A stretch of DNA of 59,042 nucleotides, from the NCBI GenBank assembly GCA_002773945.1, contig PEZT01000001.1, positions 71,565 to 130,606 of the forward strand, given 5' to 3'. The translations under genes and the position numbers were made by a program. Below the pieces are notes generated by a model that saw only the letters and a program-made list of their open reading frames with translations, ran no database searches and was not told the origin of the DNA. Every line of letters starts with the position of its first letter. Position 1 is the first letter of the stretch. Below are positions 31,677 to 41,599 of this stretch, piece by piece. Source of the stretch: Candidatus Beckwithbacteria bacterium CG10_big_fil_rev_8_21_14_0_10_34_10. GTDB lineage: Bacteria > Patescibacteriota > Microgenomatia > UBA1400.

Positions 31677-32582
31677 CTATTTTTTACAAGCTATTAAAAG
31701 TAATACTTCTCCTTTTTTAGAAAAGTAGAGAAAAAGATTAATAAAAAAACAAATTGGAGTAAGAAGAATAAAAAGGAAAAGATGAAAAACTATTGCCGGT
31801 TGAAATTTTTTATCTTGAAGCCAATTGAAAACAAGTTGATCAGTTCTGGTTATTCTACTCACTAAACTCTGAACTGATATAAAAGTAGAATATTCTAAAG
31901 AAAAGGTATGAATTCTTTTAATGTTAAATCCATTATTGGAAATAATTTTTGACAGTGAACTCGGGGTAAAAAAATTTAAGTGATAATCCAAATCCAAACC
32001 CAACCAATATCCTTTTGATATATAACTAGTCCACGAATTAAAATTTGGAACTTCTATAACCAAAAAACCATTTTTATTTAAAAGGAAGTTAATTTTTTTT
32101 AGATAATGCTGGGGGGTTTTAATATGTTCTAGTACATGCCAAAGGCTAACAACATCAAAGGACTTTTTTTTAAAACCAATTTTTAAAAGATCTTTGTTGA
32201 ATATTTTTAGGCCTAGTTTTTTTCTAGCATAGTCTAGTGCCCGTTGATCAAGCTGAGTTCCAACGGTGCCATAATGATAATATTTTTTTAGATAATAGAG
32301 CATCTGTCCTCTACCACAACCAATATCCAGAATTGATTTTGCCCGAGGATAAATAGTAAAGATTTTAAAAGCTCTAAAAAATCTAAATATTTTAATAATA
32401 TCCTCTAAAAAGAATTTAAATCTTCCCTGAGATTCAGTTTTGTAGTAGTTTCGATAAAGAAGTCTGGGATCAAACTTTTTTTTATATTTATTCGAATAAA
32501 TAAGATTGCAACTGCAACACTGAAAAAGACTAGTTTTACCGTATTGGGCAACTTTTGTTTTAAGTTTGTGAGAACAAATCAT
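31677..32582 (-). CDS. SAM-dependent methyltransferase with C-terminal membrane segment
   Basis: 301 residues. A Cys-containing N-terminal segment (possibly metal-binding, with Cys-Cys-Ser-Cys) precedes a class I methyltransferase core with Ile-Leu-Asp-Ile-Gly-Cys-Gly-Arg-Gly and Val-Leu-Glu-His-Ile. A hydrophobic stretch near residues 262-290 should anchor it to the membrane. It follows the next methyltransferase by 5 nt. Such proteins often modify sugars or lipid-linked glycans; the target here is unknown. Confidence 0.75.
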   Translation of the reverse strand: MICSHKLKTKVAQYGKTSLFQCCSCNLIYSNKYKKKFDPRLLYRNYYKTESQGRFKFFLEDIIKIFRFFRAFKIFTIYPRAKSILDIGCGRGQMLYYLKKYYHYGTVGTQLDQRALDYARKKLGLKIFNKDLLKIGFKKKSFDVVSLWHVLEHIKTPQHYLKKINFLLNKNGFLVIEVPNFNSWTSYISKGYWLGLDLDYHLNFFTPSSLSKIISNNGFNIKRIHTFSLEYSTFISVQSLVSRITRTDQLVFNWLQDKKFQPAIVFHLFLFILLTPICFFINLFLYFSKKGEVLLLIACKK

Positions 32583-32587
32583 AATTT

Positions 32588-33202
32588 CTATCTCTTTTGA
32601 CCCAGATAAAAAAGTTCCATGGCTAAAACTCTGTTTTTAGAATAGATTTGCTTAAAATATTTATTGGACTGTTTTAAAAGAAGTTTTTCAGTATAACGGG
32701 TTGGGTGAACATCATGAGAATATGTTTTGCAGTTCCCTCCAAAAAATCGGTGCCAGGTGTTTTCTAAAATGAACCAAAGAGGGTTAGCATAGTTTATAGT
32801 ACAAATTAGAATTTTCCCTTTTTGTTTCAAAACTCTAGCCAGTTCCTTAAGAACTCTTTCTGGATTTTTCAAATGTTCAATTGTGTCTAAAAACAAAATT
32901 AAATTAAACTTATTTTTCGGGAAAGGTAAATTCTCCAAATTGGCTTTAATATATTTTCCTTGATAATTCTCTCGACAGTATTTAATAGCTGATTTCTCTT
33001 TATCCACTCCAAAAATAGAATAGTCTTTATCATACCTTCCACTAATATTACCCAAACCACAGCCTGCATCAAGGATATAAAACCCCGACAAACACTGACT
33101 AACCGCTTGATCAACTAAATAATGTTTGGCTTGATGATATAAGTTTCGGGGAAACTTTTCTGTATTTTTTAAATAATCAAAATAATACTGTTTCTTTTTC
33201 AT
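32588..33202 (-). CDS. Class I SAM-dependent methyltransferase
   Basis: 204 residues. Motif I is Ile-Leu-Asp-Ala-Gly-Cys-Gly-Leu-Gly-Asn and motif IV is Leu-Phe-Leu-Asp-Thr-Ile-Glu-His-Leu, as in UbiE/COQ5-type enzymes. It is soluble, with no membrane segment. Placed between a GT-C-like membrane protein and another methyltransferase, it probably belongs to surface glycan or lipid-linked sugar processing. Confidence 0.78.
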   Translation of the reverse strand: MKKKQYYFDYLKNTEKFPRNLYHQAKHYLVDQAVSQCLSGFYILDAGCGLGNISGRYDKDYSIFGVDKEKSAIKYCRENYQGKYIKANLENLPFPKNKFNLILFLDTIEHLKNPERVLKELARVLKQKGKILICTINYANPLWFILENTWHRFFGGNCKTYSHDVHPTRYTEKLLLKQSNKYFKQIYSKNRVLAMELFYLGQKR

Positions 33203-33216
33203 CTTTTTATTTAAAA

Positions 33217-34533
33217 TTATTTCAAGAGTATTTTATTTTCTACTTGGTAAATCTGAATATAAATAGACAGTAGAATTAGGTTTGAGACTAAATAATAATA
33301 ATTCACATAGCCCCACTTATTAAAATAAAAGAAGGCTCCTAAAAAAATAGCTAGCTTTATAATAAAATTATTTTTAAACTCTTTACTTGATTTAGTCAAA
33401 CAAAAGAAAGTTATTATCCAAACTCCTAAAGCTAATATTTTAGAATAAGGAATCTTAGTTAACTGATATGCTGTGGAAAAAAAAGTTAAACCATCATATC
33501 TGGGAGGAGTAACTTCCATAATTAAAAAAGTATCATAAATAAAATCCTTTGGACTAATTAAAAAAAAAGGTCCAACTATAAATAAGGTAGTAATAATAGT
33601 TACTAATAGTTCTTTATTATTAAATAGTCTTTTTTTTAAAAATAAGGCCACCAGAACAAAATATTGTTTAGTCGCTAAACCCATTCCCAAAACAAAAGCC
33701 GCTAATTTCTTTTGTTTAAATAAAAAATATAACAGAAGGGTTAGTTGAAGTAAAATCAGTGGTTCAGTATAAGATTGCTCAGTTAGATAAAGAGCTAAGG
33801 GTTGGAAAAGAATCAGAAGGCCCATTAGGAAGGAAAATTTCCCTCCAAAATCCTTATTTTTCCAGGAAAATTTAAAAGCTATTATAATAAATGTTAGGGC
33901 CTGGGCTAAAACAAAACCAAAGCGAGGATCGTTAAATAGAAAAACAAAAGGAGCACTAAACAAAAACATAAAAGGAAAGTAGGAAAAGAAATTTGGCCTA
34001 ACATTAAAGTACATTTGCTTATAATCAATGCTATAGGGATTTAAGCCATGAAAAAGTGCTTCTGGGGCCCGCTTCAAAATCTCATATACATCAATCCAGG
34101 GCCTAGGAGATGAACTAATCATTAATAAATGAAGGCTTAGCCAAAAAACAAAAAAAATACCGGTCATAACTTTTAAAAACTTTCTCGTGGTGGCTAAAAA
34201 TAAAAAAAAGGACAGAAAAACTAAAATTCGTAATAAAGAATAGCTTATATTCAAAGCAGGTTGAAAGCTTTGATAAAGACCACCATAAAGAAACCAGGTT
34301 AAATTAAGATTTAAAAAAAGACTGACTGAAAGAAGCTGGATAAATCTTTTTCTGGATAGATTTACTTTGACTAAATTTGGTTTAATAAGAAAAACTATCA
34401 GTAAAACAATTGAAGCTAGAAACATTACACTTCCTGATAAAGTAAAAAAACCACGGCTAAAAATAAAGCTAAAAGAAAATAAAAAATACAATCCTAAAAG
34501 GATTGTCATTTTACCAAAAATGTTGGATTTCAT
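33217..34533 (-). CDS. Polytopic GT-C type glycosyltransferase-like protein (GT87/DUF2029-like)
   Basis: 438 residues with about ten membrane segments. After the first segments an extracytoplasmic loop holds Trp-Ile-Asp-Val-Tyr and Gly-Leu-Asn-Pro-Tyr, a pattern of GT87-type polyprenyl-sugar mannosyltransferases. It probably transfers a sugar from a lipid carrier on the outer face of the membrane. Divergent from the YfhO-like gene. The acceptor is unknown; pilins or other exported proteins are plausible. Confidence 0.65.
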   Translation of the reverse strand: MKSNIFGKMTILLGLYFLFSFSFIFSRGFFTLSGSVMFLASIVLLIVFLIKPNLVKVNLSRKRFIQLLSVSLFLNLNLTWFLYGGLYQSFQPALNISYSLLRILVFLSFFLFLATTRKFLKVMTGIFFVFWLSLHLLMISSSPRPWIDVYEILKRAPEALFHGLNPYSIDYKQMYFNVRPNFFSYFPFMFLFSAPFVFLFNDPRFGFVLAQALTFIIIAFKFSWKNKDFGGKFSFLMGLLILFQPLALYLTEQSYTEPLILLQLTLLLYFLFKQKKLAAFVLGMGLATKQYFVLVALFLKKRLFNNKELLVTIITTLFIVGPFFLISPKDFIYDTFLIMEVTPPRYDGLTFFSTAYQLTKIPYSKILALGVWIITFFCLTKSSKEFKNNFIIKLAIFLGAFFYFNKWGYVNYYYLVSNLILLSIYIQIYQVENKILLK

Positions 34534-34572
34534 AAAAATAAGATAGCATTTTGTTATATAATAAGCAATAAA

Positions 34573-36750
34573 ATGAAAGTAAACTTATTGAGTTTTTTTA
34601 AAGAAAAATGGCCTTATTTATTAATAATAATTTTGGCGTTATTTTTTTTCTCTTCTCTTTTTTTACCCAATCTTAAACTTTTCTATACTCCAGACTTTGG
34701 TCAATCAGACATTTGGAATTTTAACTATCCTCTTAAGGATTTTCTATCTAAAAGCATAAAAAGCGGCCAGTTGCCTTTTTGGAGTAAGAATATTGGTGGG
34801 GGATTTCCTCTCTTAGCTGAAGGTCAAATTGGAGCTTTAAATATTATTAATTTGCTTTTATTTGGTTTTTTTCCTATTCCTTTGGCTTGGAATTTAAGCT
34901 TTGTCTGGATATTTTTCTTTTCTTTTTTGGGCTCTTATTTGTTTTTGAGAAAGCTTCAGTTTAGTAGAATTTCTTCGACATTTGGAGGCATTATTTTTAG
35001 TTTTGGAGGTTTTTTTGTATGTCACCTTAGTCACTTTAACTTAATCCAAGCGTCTTCTTTTTTACCCTGGTTATTTTATTTTTCCTTTAAAATTATTAAT
35101 AACAAAAAAGTGGCTTTAAATATTCTATTCTTTGCTTTTATCCTAGCTCAGCAATTTTTTGCTGGTCACCCTCAAATGACTTTTATTTGCCTTTTAGGAT
35201 TATTTTTTTTCTATTTAATCTATCTTCCTCAAAATTACAAGACAAAGAAAAATCTTTTTAAGAAATTTTTTCTTTTAGGATTGGCAGTTGTTTTTGGTTT
35301 TATTCTTGCAGCTCCTCAATTACTACCAACATTAGAACTATCTAAAATATCTATGAGAAAGGGGGGAATATCAACAAAAACTATTTTTCAGTTTCCTTAT
35401 CCACCACAGCACTTAATTACTTTTCTTATTCCCAATTATTTTGGGACTCCAAAAGAAGGAACTTATCCAGCTTTTAAAAATGGCCAGTGGGGGATTTATT
35501 GGGAAAATACAGCTTACTTAGGAATTCTACCTTTATTATTATTACTATTTTTATTTGTTTCTAAAAAGAATTGGCAGATTAAAAAAACTCTGCTTGGTAT
35601 TTTCTTTATTTCTTTACTTTTAGTTTTAGGTAATGGTTCTCCTTTATATTTTGTCTTTAGTTTTCCTCCGTTTAACTTTTTTAGAGTTCCATCTCGATTC
35701 TTACTTCTAGTAGCCTTCTCCCTTTCAATTATGGCAAGCCAAGGATTAGATAACTTACAAGAATTAGTAAAAAAGAGTAAGAAAATTAAGATTTACCCCC
35801 AGTTTTTAGCTTTAATAATAATAGGGATAGCTATTTTTGATTTATTTAGTTTTGGTATAAATTACCATCCGCTTATCGATAAAGATAAAGCTTTAGCTCC
35901 TCCTCTAATAACCAATTATTTAACTCTTGGTCAAAGGGTGTTTAACCATAGTTCTCAGTTAAAGAGCTGGAATGATGAATTTTTAGAATTTGGGTGGCAA
36001 AATATTGATAATTATTTATTTTTTAAGAACGGCCTTCGGGCAAATCTGAACTTACTTTTTAATATTCCAAATATAGAAGCCTTTTATGGATTACCACCTT
36101 TAAGACAATTTTTATATCAGCAAGGATTAAACCAGAAATTATTAAATGCTGGCGCGGTTAAGTATGTCACTTCTACTAAACTTTTAGAAGGTGATTACCA
36201 TTTAAACCTATTAAAAACAATTGAAACAACTAAAAAAAAGTCGGCTAAATATTATCTTTATGAAAATCCCGAAGCTTTAGAAAGATTTAGATTTGCCAAT
36301 AAATATCTCATTGTTTCATCCTTAAATGGCTTTTTTAACCTTATTAAAAAAGAAGATTTTTCTTTTCAAAACTCAGTTATTTTAGAAAAAGATCCTAATA
36401 TTAAATTAGAAAGCAATGGGAATTCTTTATCCCAACTAGAACTTCTTGAAGATAAGGATCAAAAAATTAGCTTAAAAATCTATACTAATGAGGATTTAAT
36501 CTTGGTTATAGCTGATAGTTTTTATCCCGGCTGGGAAGCAAAGATAGATGGTCAGAAAACTGAAATCATGCCGGCTAATTTAAATCAAAGAGCGATAATT
36601 ATTCCCAAAGGTGAACACTTAATAGAAATGAATTATTTTCCAAAATCTTTTTATCTGGGTTTATTGATGAGTTTAACTTCTTTAATATTATTCCTACTTA
36701 TTTATTTAAAATTCTGTTCCTCAAAATCTTTTAAGTCTGAAAGCTCATAA
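34573..36750 (+). CDS. YfhO-like membrane protein (GT-C superfamily)
   Basis: 725 residues: about twelve membrane segments, a motif Thr-Pro-Asp-Phe-Gly-Gln-Ser-Asp in the first external loop, and an external C-terminal domain with Ser-Phe-Tyr-Pro-Gly-Trp-Glu-Ala before the last membrane segment, the signature of YfhO-like proteins. In Gram-positives YfhO is linked to glycosylation of lipoteichoic acids. A TATAAT box (34557-34562) lies 10 nt before the ATG. The 3' end overlaps the convergent gene by 49 nt. Confidence 0.8.
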   Translation: MKVNLLSFFKEKWPYLLIIILALFFFSSLFLPNLKLFYTPDFGQSDIWNFNYPLKDFLSKSIKSGQLPFWSKNIGGGFPLLAEGQIGALNIINLLLFGFFPIPLAWNLSFVWIFFFSFLGSYLFLRKLQFSRISSTFGGIIFSFGGFFVCHLSHFNLIQASSFLPWLFYFSFKIINNKKVALNILFFAFILAQQFFAGHPQMTFICLLGLFFFYLIYLPQNYKTKKNLFKKFFLLGLAVVFGFILAAPQLLPTLELSKISMRKGGISTKTIFQFPYPPQHLITFLIPNYFGTPKEGTYPAFKNGQWGIYWENTAYLGILPLLLLLFLFVSKKNWQIKKTLLGIFFISLLLVLGNGSPLYFVFSFPPFNFFRVPSRFLLLVAFSLSIMASQGLDNLQELVKKSKKIKIYPQFLALIIIGIAIFDLFSFGINYHPLIDKDKALAPPLITNYLTLGQRVFNHSSQLKSWNDEFLEFGWQNIDNYLFFKNGLRANLNLLFNIPNIEAFYGLPPLRQFLYQQGLNQKLLNAGAVKYVTSTKLLEGDYHLNLLKTIETTKKKSAKYYLYENPEALERFRFANKYLIVSSLNGFFNLIKKEDFSFQNSVILEKDPNIKLESNGNSLSQLELLEDKDQKISLKIYTNEDLILVIADSFYPGWEAKIDGQKTEIMPANLNQRAIIIPKGEHLIEMNYFPKSFYLGLLMSLTSLILFLLIYLKFCSSKSFKSESS

Positions 36751-38726
36751 TCATCCTGTTTCTTAAGATCCAAGCATTTATTTTCAAATTTCTTTGCTTC
36801 CTCTTCATCACCAAAACAATCTAGGGCTGTTTTTCTAAGATAACCTAAGGCAGTGGCATTTTTATCATTAAGCTCTACTACCTTAGTAAAATAGGCCTTG
36901 GCTTCATTACACTCCATTTTCTTTAAATGAATTGCTCCTAAACCAATTAAAACATCTTGATTATTAGGATCTTTTTCTTCATTCTTGGTAAATATTTCCT
37001 GGGCTTCATTTAAATAGTCATTTAAAAGTAAATAGCTGGCAAAATCCAGCTCTCTGTCTTGATAAACTCTTAATATATCAGCCAAGAATAGGTTTTTATA
37101 CTTTCCCAAGCTGCCGCTTAAAGGATCATTAAAACCAGCCCAGATTTTTGTGTTCATTTTAATAATTTCCTTTTTTTCTGGCTGTTTTTCTTTGGGTAAA
37201 TACTGCCAGGCCAAACCATAAGGCAGCCAGTTTTTTTCAGGTTCAAATATATGGGCATCAGAAAAAACCAGGTAATTGGCTTCATTGCCTTTAATAAATT
37301 CTTCTAAAGCTATCTTATAATCTAGGGTTTCTGGTAATACTAAATCAGGGAAGTGTTTGTTTAACAGCTTTTGATAATAATTTAAGGGAAGGTGAGGATA
37401 ATCTACCACAATTACATCCTGTCTGTAATTTAAAACATAACGAACATAGTTAGAATTAAAAACAGTTGTATCCGAAGAAACTAAAATAATACTATTTTCT
37501 GGCAAAGGTCTTAAAAGGTCTTCAACCATTTTTTCGGCACTTAAATCATTTTTTAAAATTGATATTTTTTTAAAATTAGATATTAAAAATGATAGGGGAA
37601 TAATAAAAAGAATTATTTTAATTCCTATTGTTAGAACTTCTTTACTAGGTTTACTTAAGGAAAACTTTTTAGCTAATGTTTGGCTTGCTTCAAAAACATC
37701 TTCAACTCCAAAACCAAAACAAAAAGCTAGAAAAAGATAAGGAAAAATTAGAAATCTTTCAAAAGTACCCACCATAAAGTCATTAACTAAAACAAAGCTA
37801 GCATAAAAAATAAAGAAGAGAGATAGAAAAAGAGTTATTATTAAAAACCTGAATAATTCTTTATACTTTTTAAAAGCCGCGTATAGACCTGATAGAATAA
37901 GAAGAATTCCAGGAAAAGTGAAATCTTTATAAATCATTTTAAGGCCGGATAAAAAAGAATAAACTCTTAATATGGGCGCATTGCCAAGCTGGGAATTTGA
38001 CTTAAAAATACCATAATCAGCCCTGGTTATTAAACGAATAAAGTTTTTAATATTGGTCGGATCATCCCAACAAACTAAAGGGCTTTTCTGACAAGCCAAA
38101 GGAGGATAAAGATAAAAAAGCGAGCCTAATAAAAAGAAAAGTCCAAATTTTAGGAAATCTTTTTTTCGAAATTTAAATTCTTTTTTATGTTTTTTCTGCC
38201 ACCATAAAATAAAAAAAGCGGGTAAAAGCAAAACAACCGTATGGTGATGGGAAAAACTTAAACCAAGGACTAAAAAGAATAGCGAAAAAGACTTGGAAAA
38301 AAATAAATAAGTTAAAAGAATGACAAATAGATTATTTAAAGCAAATACCTCGGCTACTTCTGAATAAAGCCAAAACGGATAAATAAAAGCTAAGGTTAAA
38401 GTGGCAATTAAAGAACTTAGTTTGTTTTTAGTGAATTTTTTTAAAAGCAGATAGAAAAAACTTAAGGTTAAAGCTGAAGAAATTGAGGAAATTAAACCTA
38501 CTCGCCAGGCTGGGGTATTAATAGGAATCAAATGAACTAATATACCTGATAAAAGAGTATATAGGGGGTAACCTGGGGCATGAGGTGATCCCCAAAGCCA
38601 GGCGGCGGTGACAAAATCGCCGCTATCACCACCATAAATGCTTTTTAATTGGAAAAAAATATAAAATAAAACAAACAAGAGAAAAAGGAGACCTGCCTCT
38701 CCTTTTTTCTTCAATACCTTACACAT
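36702..38726 (-). CDS. DUF2723 membrane protein with C-terminal TPR
   Basis: 674 residues. The external loop Gly-Gly-Asp-Ser-Gly-Asp-Phe followed by Ser-Pro-His-Ala-Pro-Gly-Tyr-Pro-Leu-Tyr identifies DUF2723, a GT-C-like family related to protein O-mannosyltransferases. About ten membrane segments precede an external domain (about 395-575), and the C-terminal 85 residues form two or three TPR-like helix pairs. It could O-glycosylate exported proteins. It lies right after the pilin gene at 38753 in transcription order. Confidence 0.78.
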   Translation of the reverse strand: MCKVLKKKGEAGLLFLLFVLFYIFFQLKSIYGGDSGDFVTAAWLWGSPHAPGYPLYTLLSGILVHLIPINTPAWRVGLISSISSALTLSFFYLLLKKFTKNKLSSLIATLTLAFIYPFWLYSEVAEVFALNNLFVILLTYLFFSKSFSLFFLVLGLSFSHHHTVVLLLPAFFILWWQKKHKKEFKFRKKDFLKFGLFFLLGSLFYLYPPLACQKSPLVCWDDPTNIKNFIRLITRADYGIFKSNSQLGNAPILRVYSFLSGLKMIYKDFTFPGILLILSGLYAAFKKYKELFRFLIITLFLSLFFIFYASFVLVNDFMVGTFERFLIFPYLFLAFCFGFGVEDVFEASQTLAKKFSLSKPSKEVLTIGIKIILFIIPLSFLISNFKKISILKNDLSAEKMVEDLLRPLPENSIILVSSDTTVFNSNYVRYVLNYRQDVIVVDYPHLPLNYYQKLLNKHFPDLVLPETLDYKIALEEFIKGNEANYLVFSDAHIFEPEKNWLPYGLAWQYLPKEKQPEKKEIIKMNTKIWAGFNDPLSGSLGKYKNLFLADILRVYQDRELDFASYLLLNDYLNEAQEIFTKNEEKDPNNQDVLIGLGAIHLKKMECNEAKAYFTKVVELNDKNATALGYLRKTALDCFGDEEEAKKFENKCLDLKKQDDYELSDLKDFEEQNFK

Positions 38727-38752
38727 TAAAAAGTTAACTTTCTAATAAATTT

Positions 38753-39262
38753 TTATTTCACGCACCAATAACAAGTAACTGAACTATAATCATTTGTCGG
38801 ACAACTGGCAGCATTCACAACTCCCGCGTTTGTGTACTTACTATTATCATCTCCTTTTATGGATTTAGATTCGGGCGCAAAACAAACAGCAATATCATCC
38901 ATGTTATCTGATAAATCGGGGTTAGTAGATGTTATCCAAACTTTATTTAGTTTGCTTGTATCATCAGTAAATATAGCTTTAAGTTCACCAGCATCAATTA
39001 AATCCTGAACATAGGTCCCAGTAATATCTAATAGGGTTGTTGATGTTACCGCATTAACTGTCCAGGGAAACTCCTCTTGAATAGCATAATACCTTAAAGC
39101 GGCGTTATAAAAATCTTCAACTGCATTCCTGGTGGAGGTGTCTCTGGCTTTTCTCATCTGCTCCAGGGGGTCTAGGGCGGCAATTAAACCAATGGCTAAA
39201 ATACCCAAGATCCCAATTACAATTAAAAGTTCAATTAAGGTGAAACCTCTTTTAATTTTCAT
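38753..39262 (-). CDS. Type IV pilin (downstream of pilC)
   Basis: 169 residues: Lys-Arg-Gly then Phe-Thr-Leu-Ile-Glu-Leu-Leu-Ile-Val-Ile. After the helix it has Asp-Pro-Leu-Glu-Gln-Met-Arg-Lys-Ala-Arg-Asp and a C-terminal disulfide candidate pair (Cys-Tyr-Trp-Cys, near the end). Because it sits directly next to pilB-pilT-pilC it is a good candidate for the major pilin. An AAAGGGGGTG-like ribosome-binding site is on the minus strand just upstream (about 39267-39276). Confidence 0.82.
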   Translation of the reverse strand: MKIKRGFTLIELLIVIGILGILAIGLIAALDPLEQMRKARDTSTRNAVEDFYNAALRYYAIQEEFPWTVNAVTSTTLLDITGTYVQDLIDAGELKAIFTDDTSKLNKVWITSTNPDLSDNMDDIAVCFAPESKSIKGDDNSKYTNAGVVNAASCPTNDYSSVTCYWCVK

Positions 39263-39329
39263 TTTTTCACCCCCTTTCTGGCAGGCTTTTGTTTGCCTCT
39301 AAAAAAATTCTTTAATAAATATTATGTTT

Positions 39330-40532
39330 TTAAAACTGACTGGTCAGCTTATAGATCGGCGTTATTATTGATATCACAATAAAAGCTACTCCAATGCCTA
39401 ATATAACCATCATAAGAGGCTCTAAAGCGCTTGTCAAGCCTTTAATTGTTTCTTCGGCTTCTTGGTCAAATTGATTAGCCACTCTGGCTAAGACCTCACC
39501 CAGTTTTCCTGTTTGTTCTCCAACTGATACCATTTGAATTACAAAAGACGGGTATTCTTCAAACTTTTCTAAAGCCGTGGTTAAAGGAACTCCTTTTTCA
39601 ACATCTTTAGCAGATTGTTTAATTGAGTTTTCAAAAATACTATTGTTAGCCGCCTGAGAAACTATACCTAAAGCTTCGATGATGGGAACGCCAGCTGATA
39701 TAAGCATGGCTAAGGTTCTAGTTATTTGAGTTAGGCTAATCTTTTTTACTAGCTTGCCGGCTACCGGCAGTTTTAAAATAAGGGTATCGGTTTTTTCTCT
39801 CCCAAACTTAGTTTTCCGCCATCGCTTAAAAGCAATCAGGCCTCCAAAAACAGCCACTAAAATTATATACCAAAATTTGGCGGTAAACTCAGAAGTAGAA
39901 ATTAATATTTTAGTAGTAAAAGGCAGATCAGCGCTGAATTCCTCATACATTGAGGTTAATTGAGGAATAACAAAAATCATCATTATAAAAACCACCACAA
40001 TCATCCCAATCATAATGATAGCCGGATAAATCATGGCTCCTTTTATTTTCCGAGTAAACATTTGGTTTTTTTCCAGTGAGTCAGCCATTTGGGCTAGAAC
40101 TTTATCCAAATTACCAGCGGCTTCGCCACTTTTAATTAAAGATAAATAAATCTGGGTAAAGGTTTTAGGGTGTTCAGCTAAGGCCTCATAAAATGATGAA
40201 CCACCCTCAACTTGTTTAATAATTTCATTTAAAATGGTCACCACCGCTGGTTTAGATTGATCCCTAATATTACTTAAAGAGGCTGTCAGGGTTAATCCAG
40301 CATTTATCATCGTCGCTAACTGCCGAGTCATGGCGGCCACATCTTTCTGGCTTACTTTTTGAAAAACACTTAAATAGGCTAAAGCAAATTTTTGATTTTT
40401 GGAATGAAGGTTGAAGACTATTAGTTTTTTTTCATGAAGCAGTTTTAAAGCTTCTTTTGAAGATCTAGCTTCAACTAACCCAGTAATTTCTTTTCCAGTT
40501 AGGCTTTTGGCTTTGTAAGAATACTTATCCAT
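39330..40532 (-). CDS. pilC: Type IV pilus platform protein PilC
   Basis: 400 residues with two T2SSF domains (about 70-190 and 270-390) and three membrane segments. Typical words include Phe-Tyr-Glu-Ala-Leu-Ala-Glu-His-Pro and Gly-Glu-Ala-Ala-Gly-Asn-Leu. It is the membrane platform on which PilB and PilT act. It ends the tightly packed pilB-pilT-pilC set (1-nt gaps). Confidence 0.93.
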   Translation of the reverse strand: MDKYSYKAKSLTGKEITGLVEARSSKEALKLLHEKKLIVFNLHSKNQKFALAYLSVFQKVSQKDVAAMTRQLATMINAGLTLTASLSNIRDQSKPAVVTILNEIIKQVEGGSSFYEALAEHPKTFTQIYLSLIKSGEAAGNLDKVLAQMADSLEKNQMFTRKIKGAMIYPAIIMIGMIVVVFIMMIFVIPQLTSMYEEFSADLPFTTKILISTSEFTAKFWYIILVAVFGGLIAFKRWRKTKFGREKTDTLILKLPVAGKLVKKISLTQITRTLAMLISAGVPIIEALGIVSQAANNSIFENSIKQSAKDVEKGVPLTTALEKFEEYPSFVIQMVSVGEQTGKLGEVLARVANQFDQEAEETIKGLTSALEPLMMVILGIGVAFIVISIITPIYKLTSQF

Positions 40533-40533
40533 T

Positions 40534-41598
40534 TTAGGTTTTTCCTTCGCCTAAAAGACGGGCCAATTCTTTTGGTCTTAAGCTCCAAGCTAAAGCAATT
40601 TCTCTGGAAATCCGACCTATTTTAACCAATTCTGCCAAGCTGGATTCTAAACTAATCATTCCCATTCCTTGGGATGTTTGGATCACATTATCAATTAAGT
40701 GGGTTTTACCTTCTCTAATGGTCGCTTTTACCGCTGAGGTGGCCAGCAAGACTTCACAAGCAGGAATTCGGCCACCACCCAAGGCGGGGAGAAGACGTTG
40801 GGAAAAAACTGCTTCTAAAGAGTTGGATAACTGCATTCTAATTTGAGCTTGCTGGTGTTCTGGAAAAACATCAACAATCCGGTCAATTGTCTGGGAAGCA
40901 CTATTCGTATGGAGAGTGGCAAAGACTAAATGGCCAGTTTCCGCAATCGTTAAAGCAGCCGCAATAGTTTCATAATCTCTCATTTCTCCCACTAAAACCA
41001 CATCTGGATCTTCTCTTAGGGCTGACCTTAAAGAAATAGTCCAGGAATAAGTATCATGATTAAGTTCTCTTTGAGAAATAATACTTTCTTTGTTTTCATA
41101 AACATATTCTATCGGGTCTTCAATGGTAATTATATGTTCTTTTCTCTTAGTGTTAATTTCATCAATAATAGCCGCTAAAGTACTGGACTTACCGTGCCCT
41201 GTTGGACCAGTCACTAAAATAAAACCAGATTTAAGTTGGGTAAAACGGTGACAGATTTTAGGTAAATTTAATTCTTCTATTCCTTTTATCTTATTAGGAA
41301 TAAGCCTAAGAGCCGCTCCCATCCGGCCTCTTTCAAAATAGGCGTTAACCCTAAAACGACCCCTGTCACCAAAGTTAAAGGAAAAATCAATTTCTTTGTT
41401 AGTTAAAAGAAGATTTTTTTGGGTCGGGCTTAACAATGACAAAACTAAATCTCTGGATGTCTCCGGAGTCAACTTGGTTTCCTGCTTAACCGGATAAAGA
41501 GCTCCGTCAACTCTTATCATTGGGGCTGACCCAGCTAAAAGATGAAGGTCTGACGCTTTTGATTCAACCGTAATCGCTAATAATTCTCTAATATCCAT
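40534..41598 (-). CDS. pilT: Type IV pilus retraction ATPase PilT
   Basis: 354 residues. Ser-Asp-Leu-His-Leu near the N-terminus, Walker A Gly-Pro-Thr-Gly-His-Gly-Lys-Ser-Ser (about residue 133; His where Ser is usual), the Asp box Thr-Ile-Glu-Asp-Pro-Ile-Glu and the PilT-specific Gly-Glu-Met-Arg-Asp then Ala-Glu-Thr-Gly-His-Leu-Val. It drives pilus disassembly and twitching. Confidence 0.94.
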   Translation of the reverse strand: MDIRELLAITVESKASDLHLLAGSAPMIRVDGALYPVKQETKLTPETSRDLVLSLLSPTQKNLLLTNKEIDFSFNFGDRGRFRVNAYFERGRMGAALRLIPNKIKGIEELNLPKICHRFTQLKSGFILVTGPTGHGKSSTLAAIIDEINTKRKEHIITIEDPIEYVYENKESIISQRELNHDTYSWTISLRSALREDPDVVLVGEMRDYETIAAALTIAETGHLVFATLHTNSASQTIDRIVDVFPEHQQAQIRMQLSNSLEAVFSQRLLPALGGGRIPACEVLLATSAVKATIREGKTHLIDNVIQTSQGMGMISLESSLAELVKIGRISREIALAWSLRPKELARLLGEGKT

Positions 41599-41599
41599 A

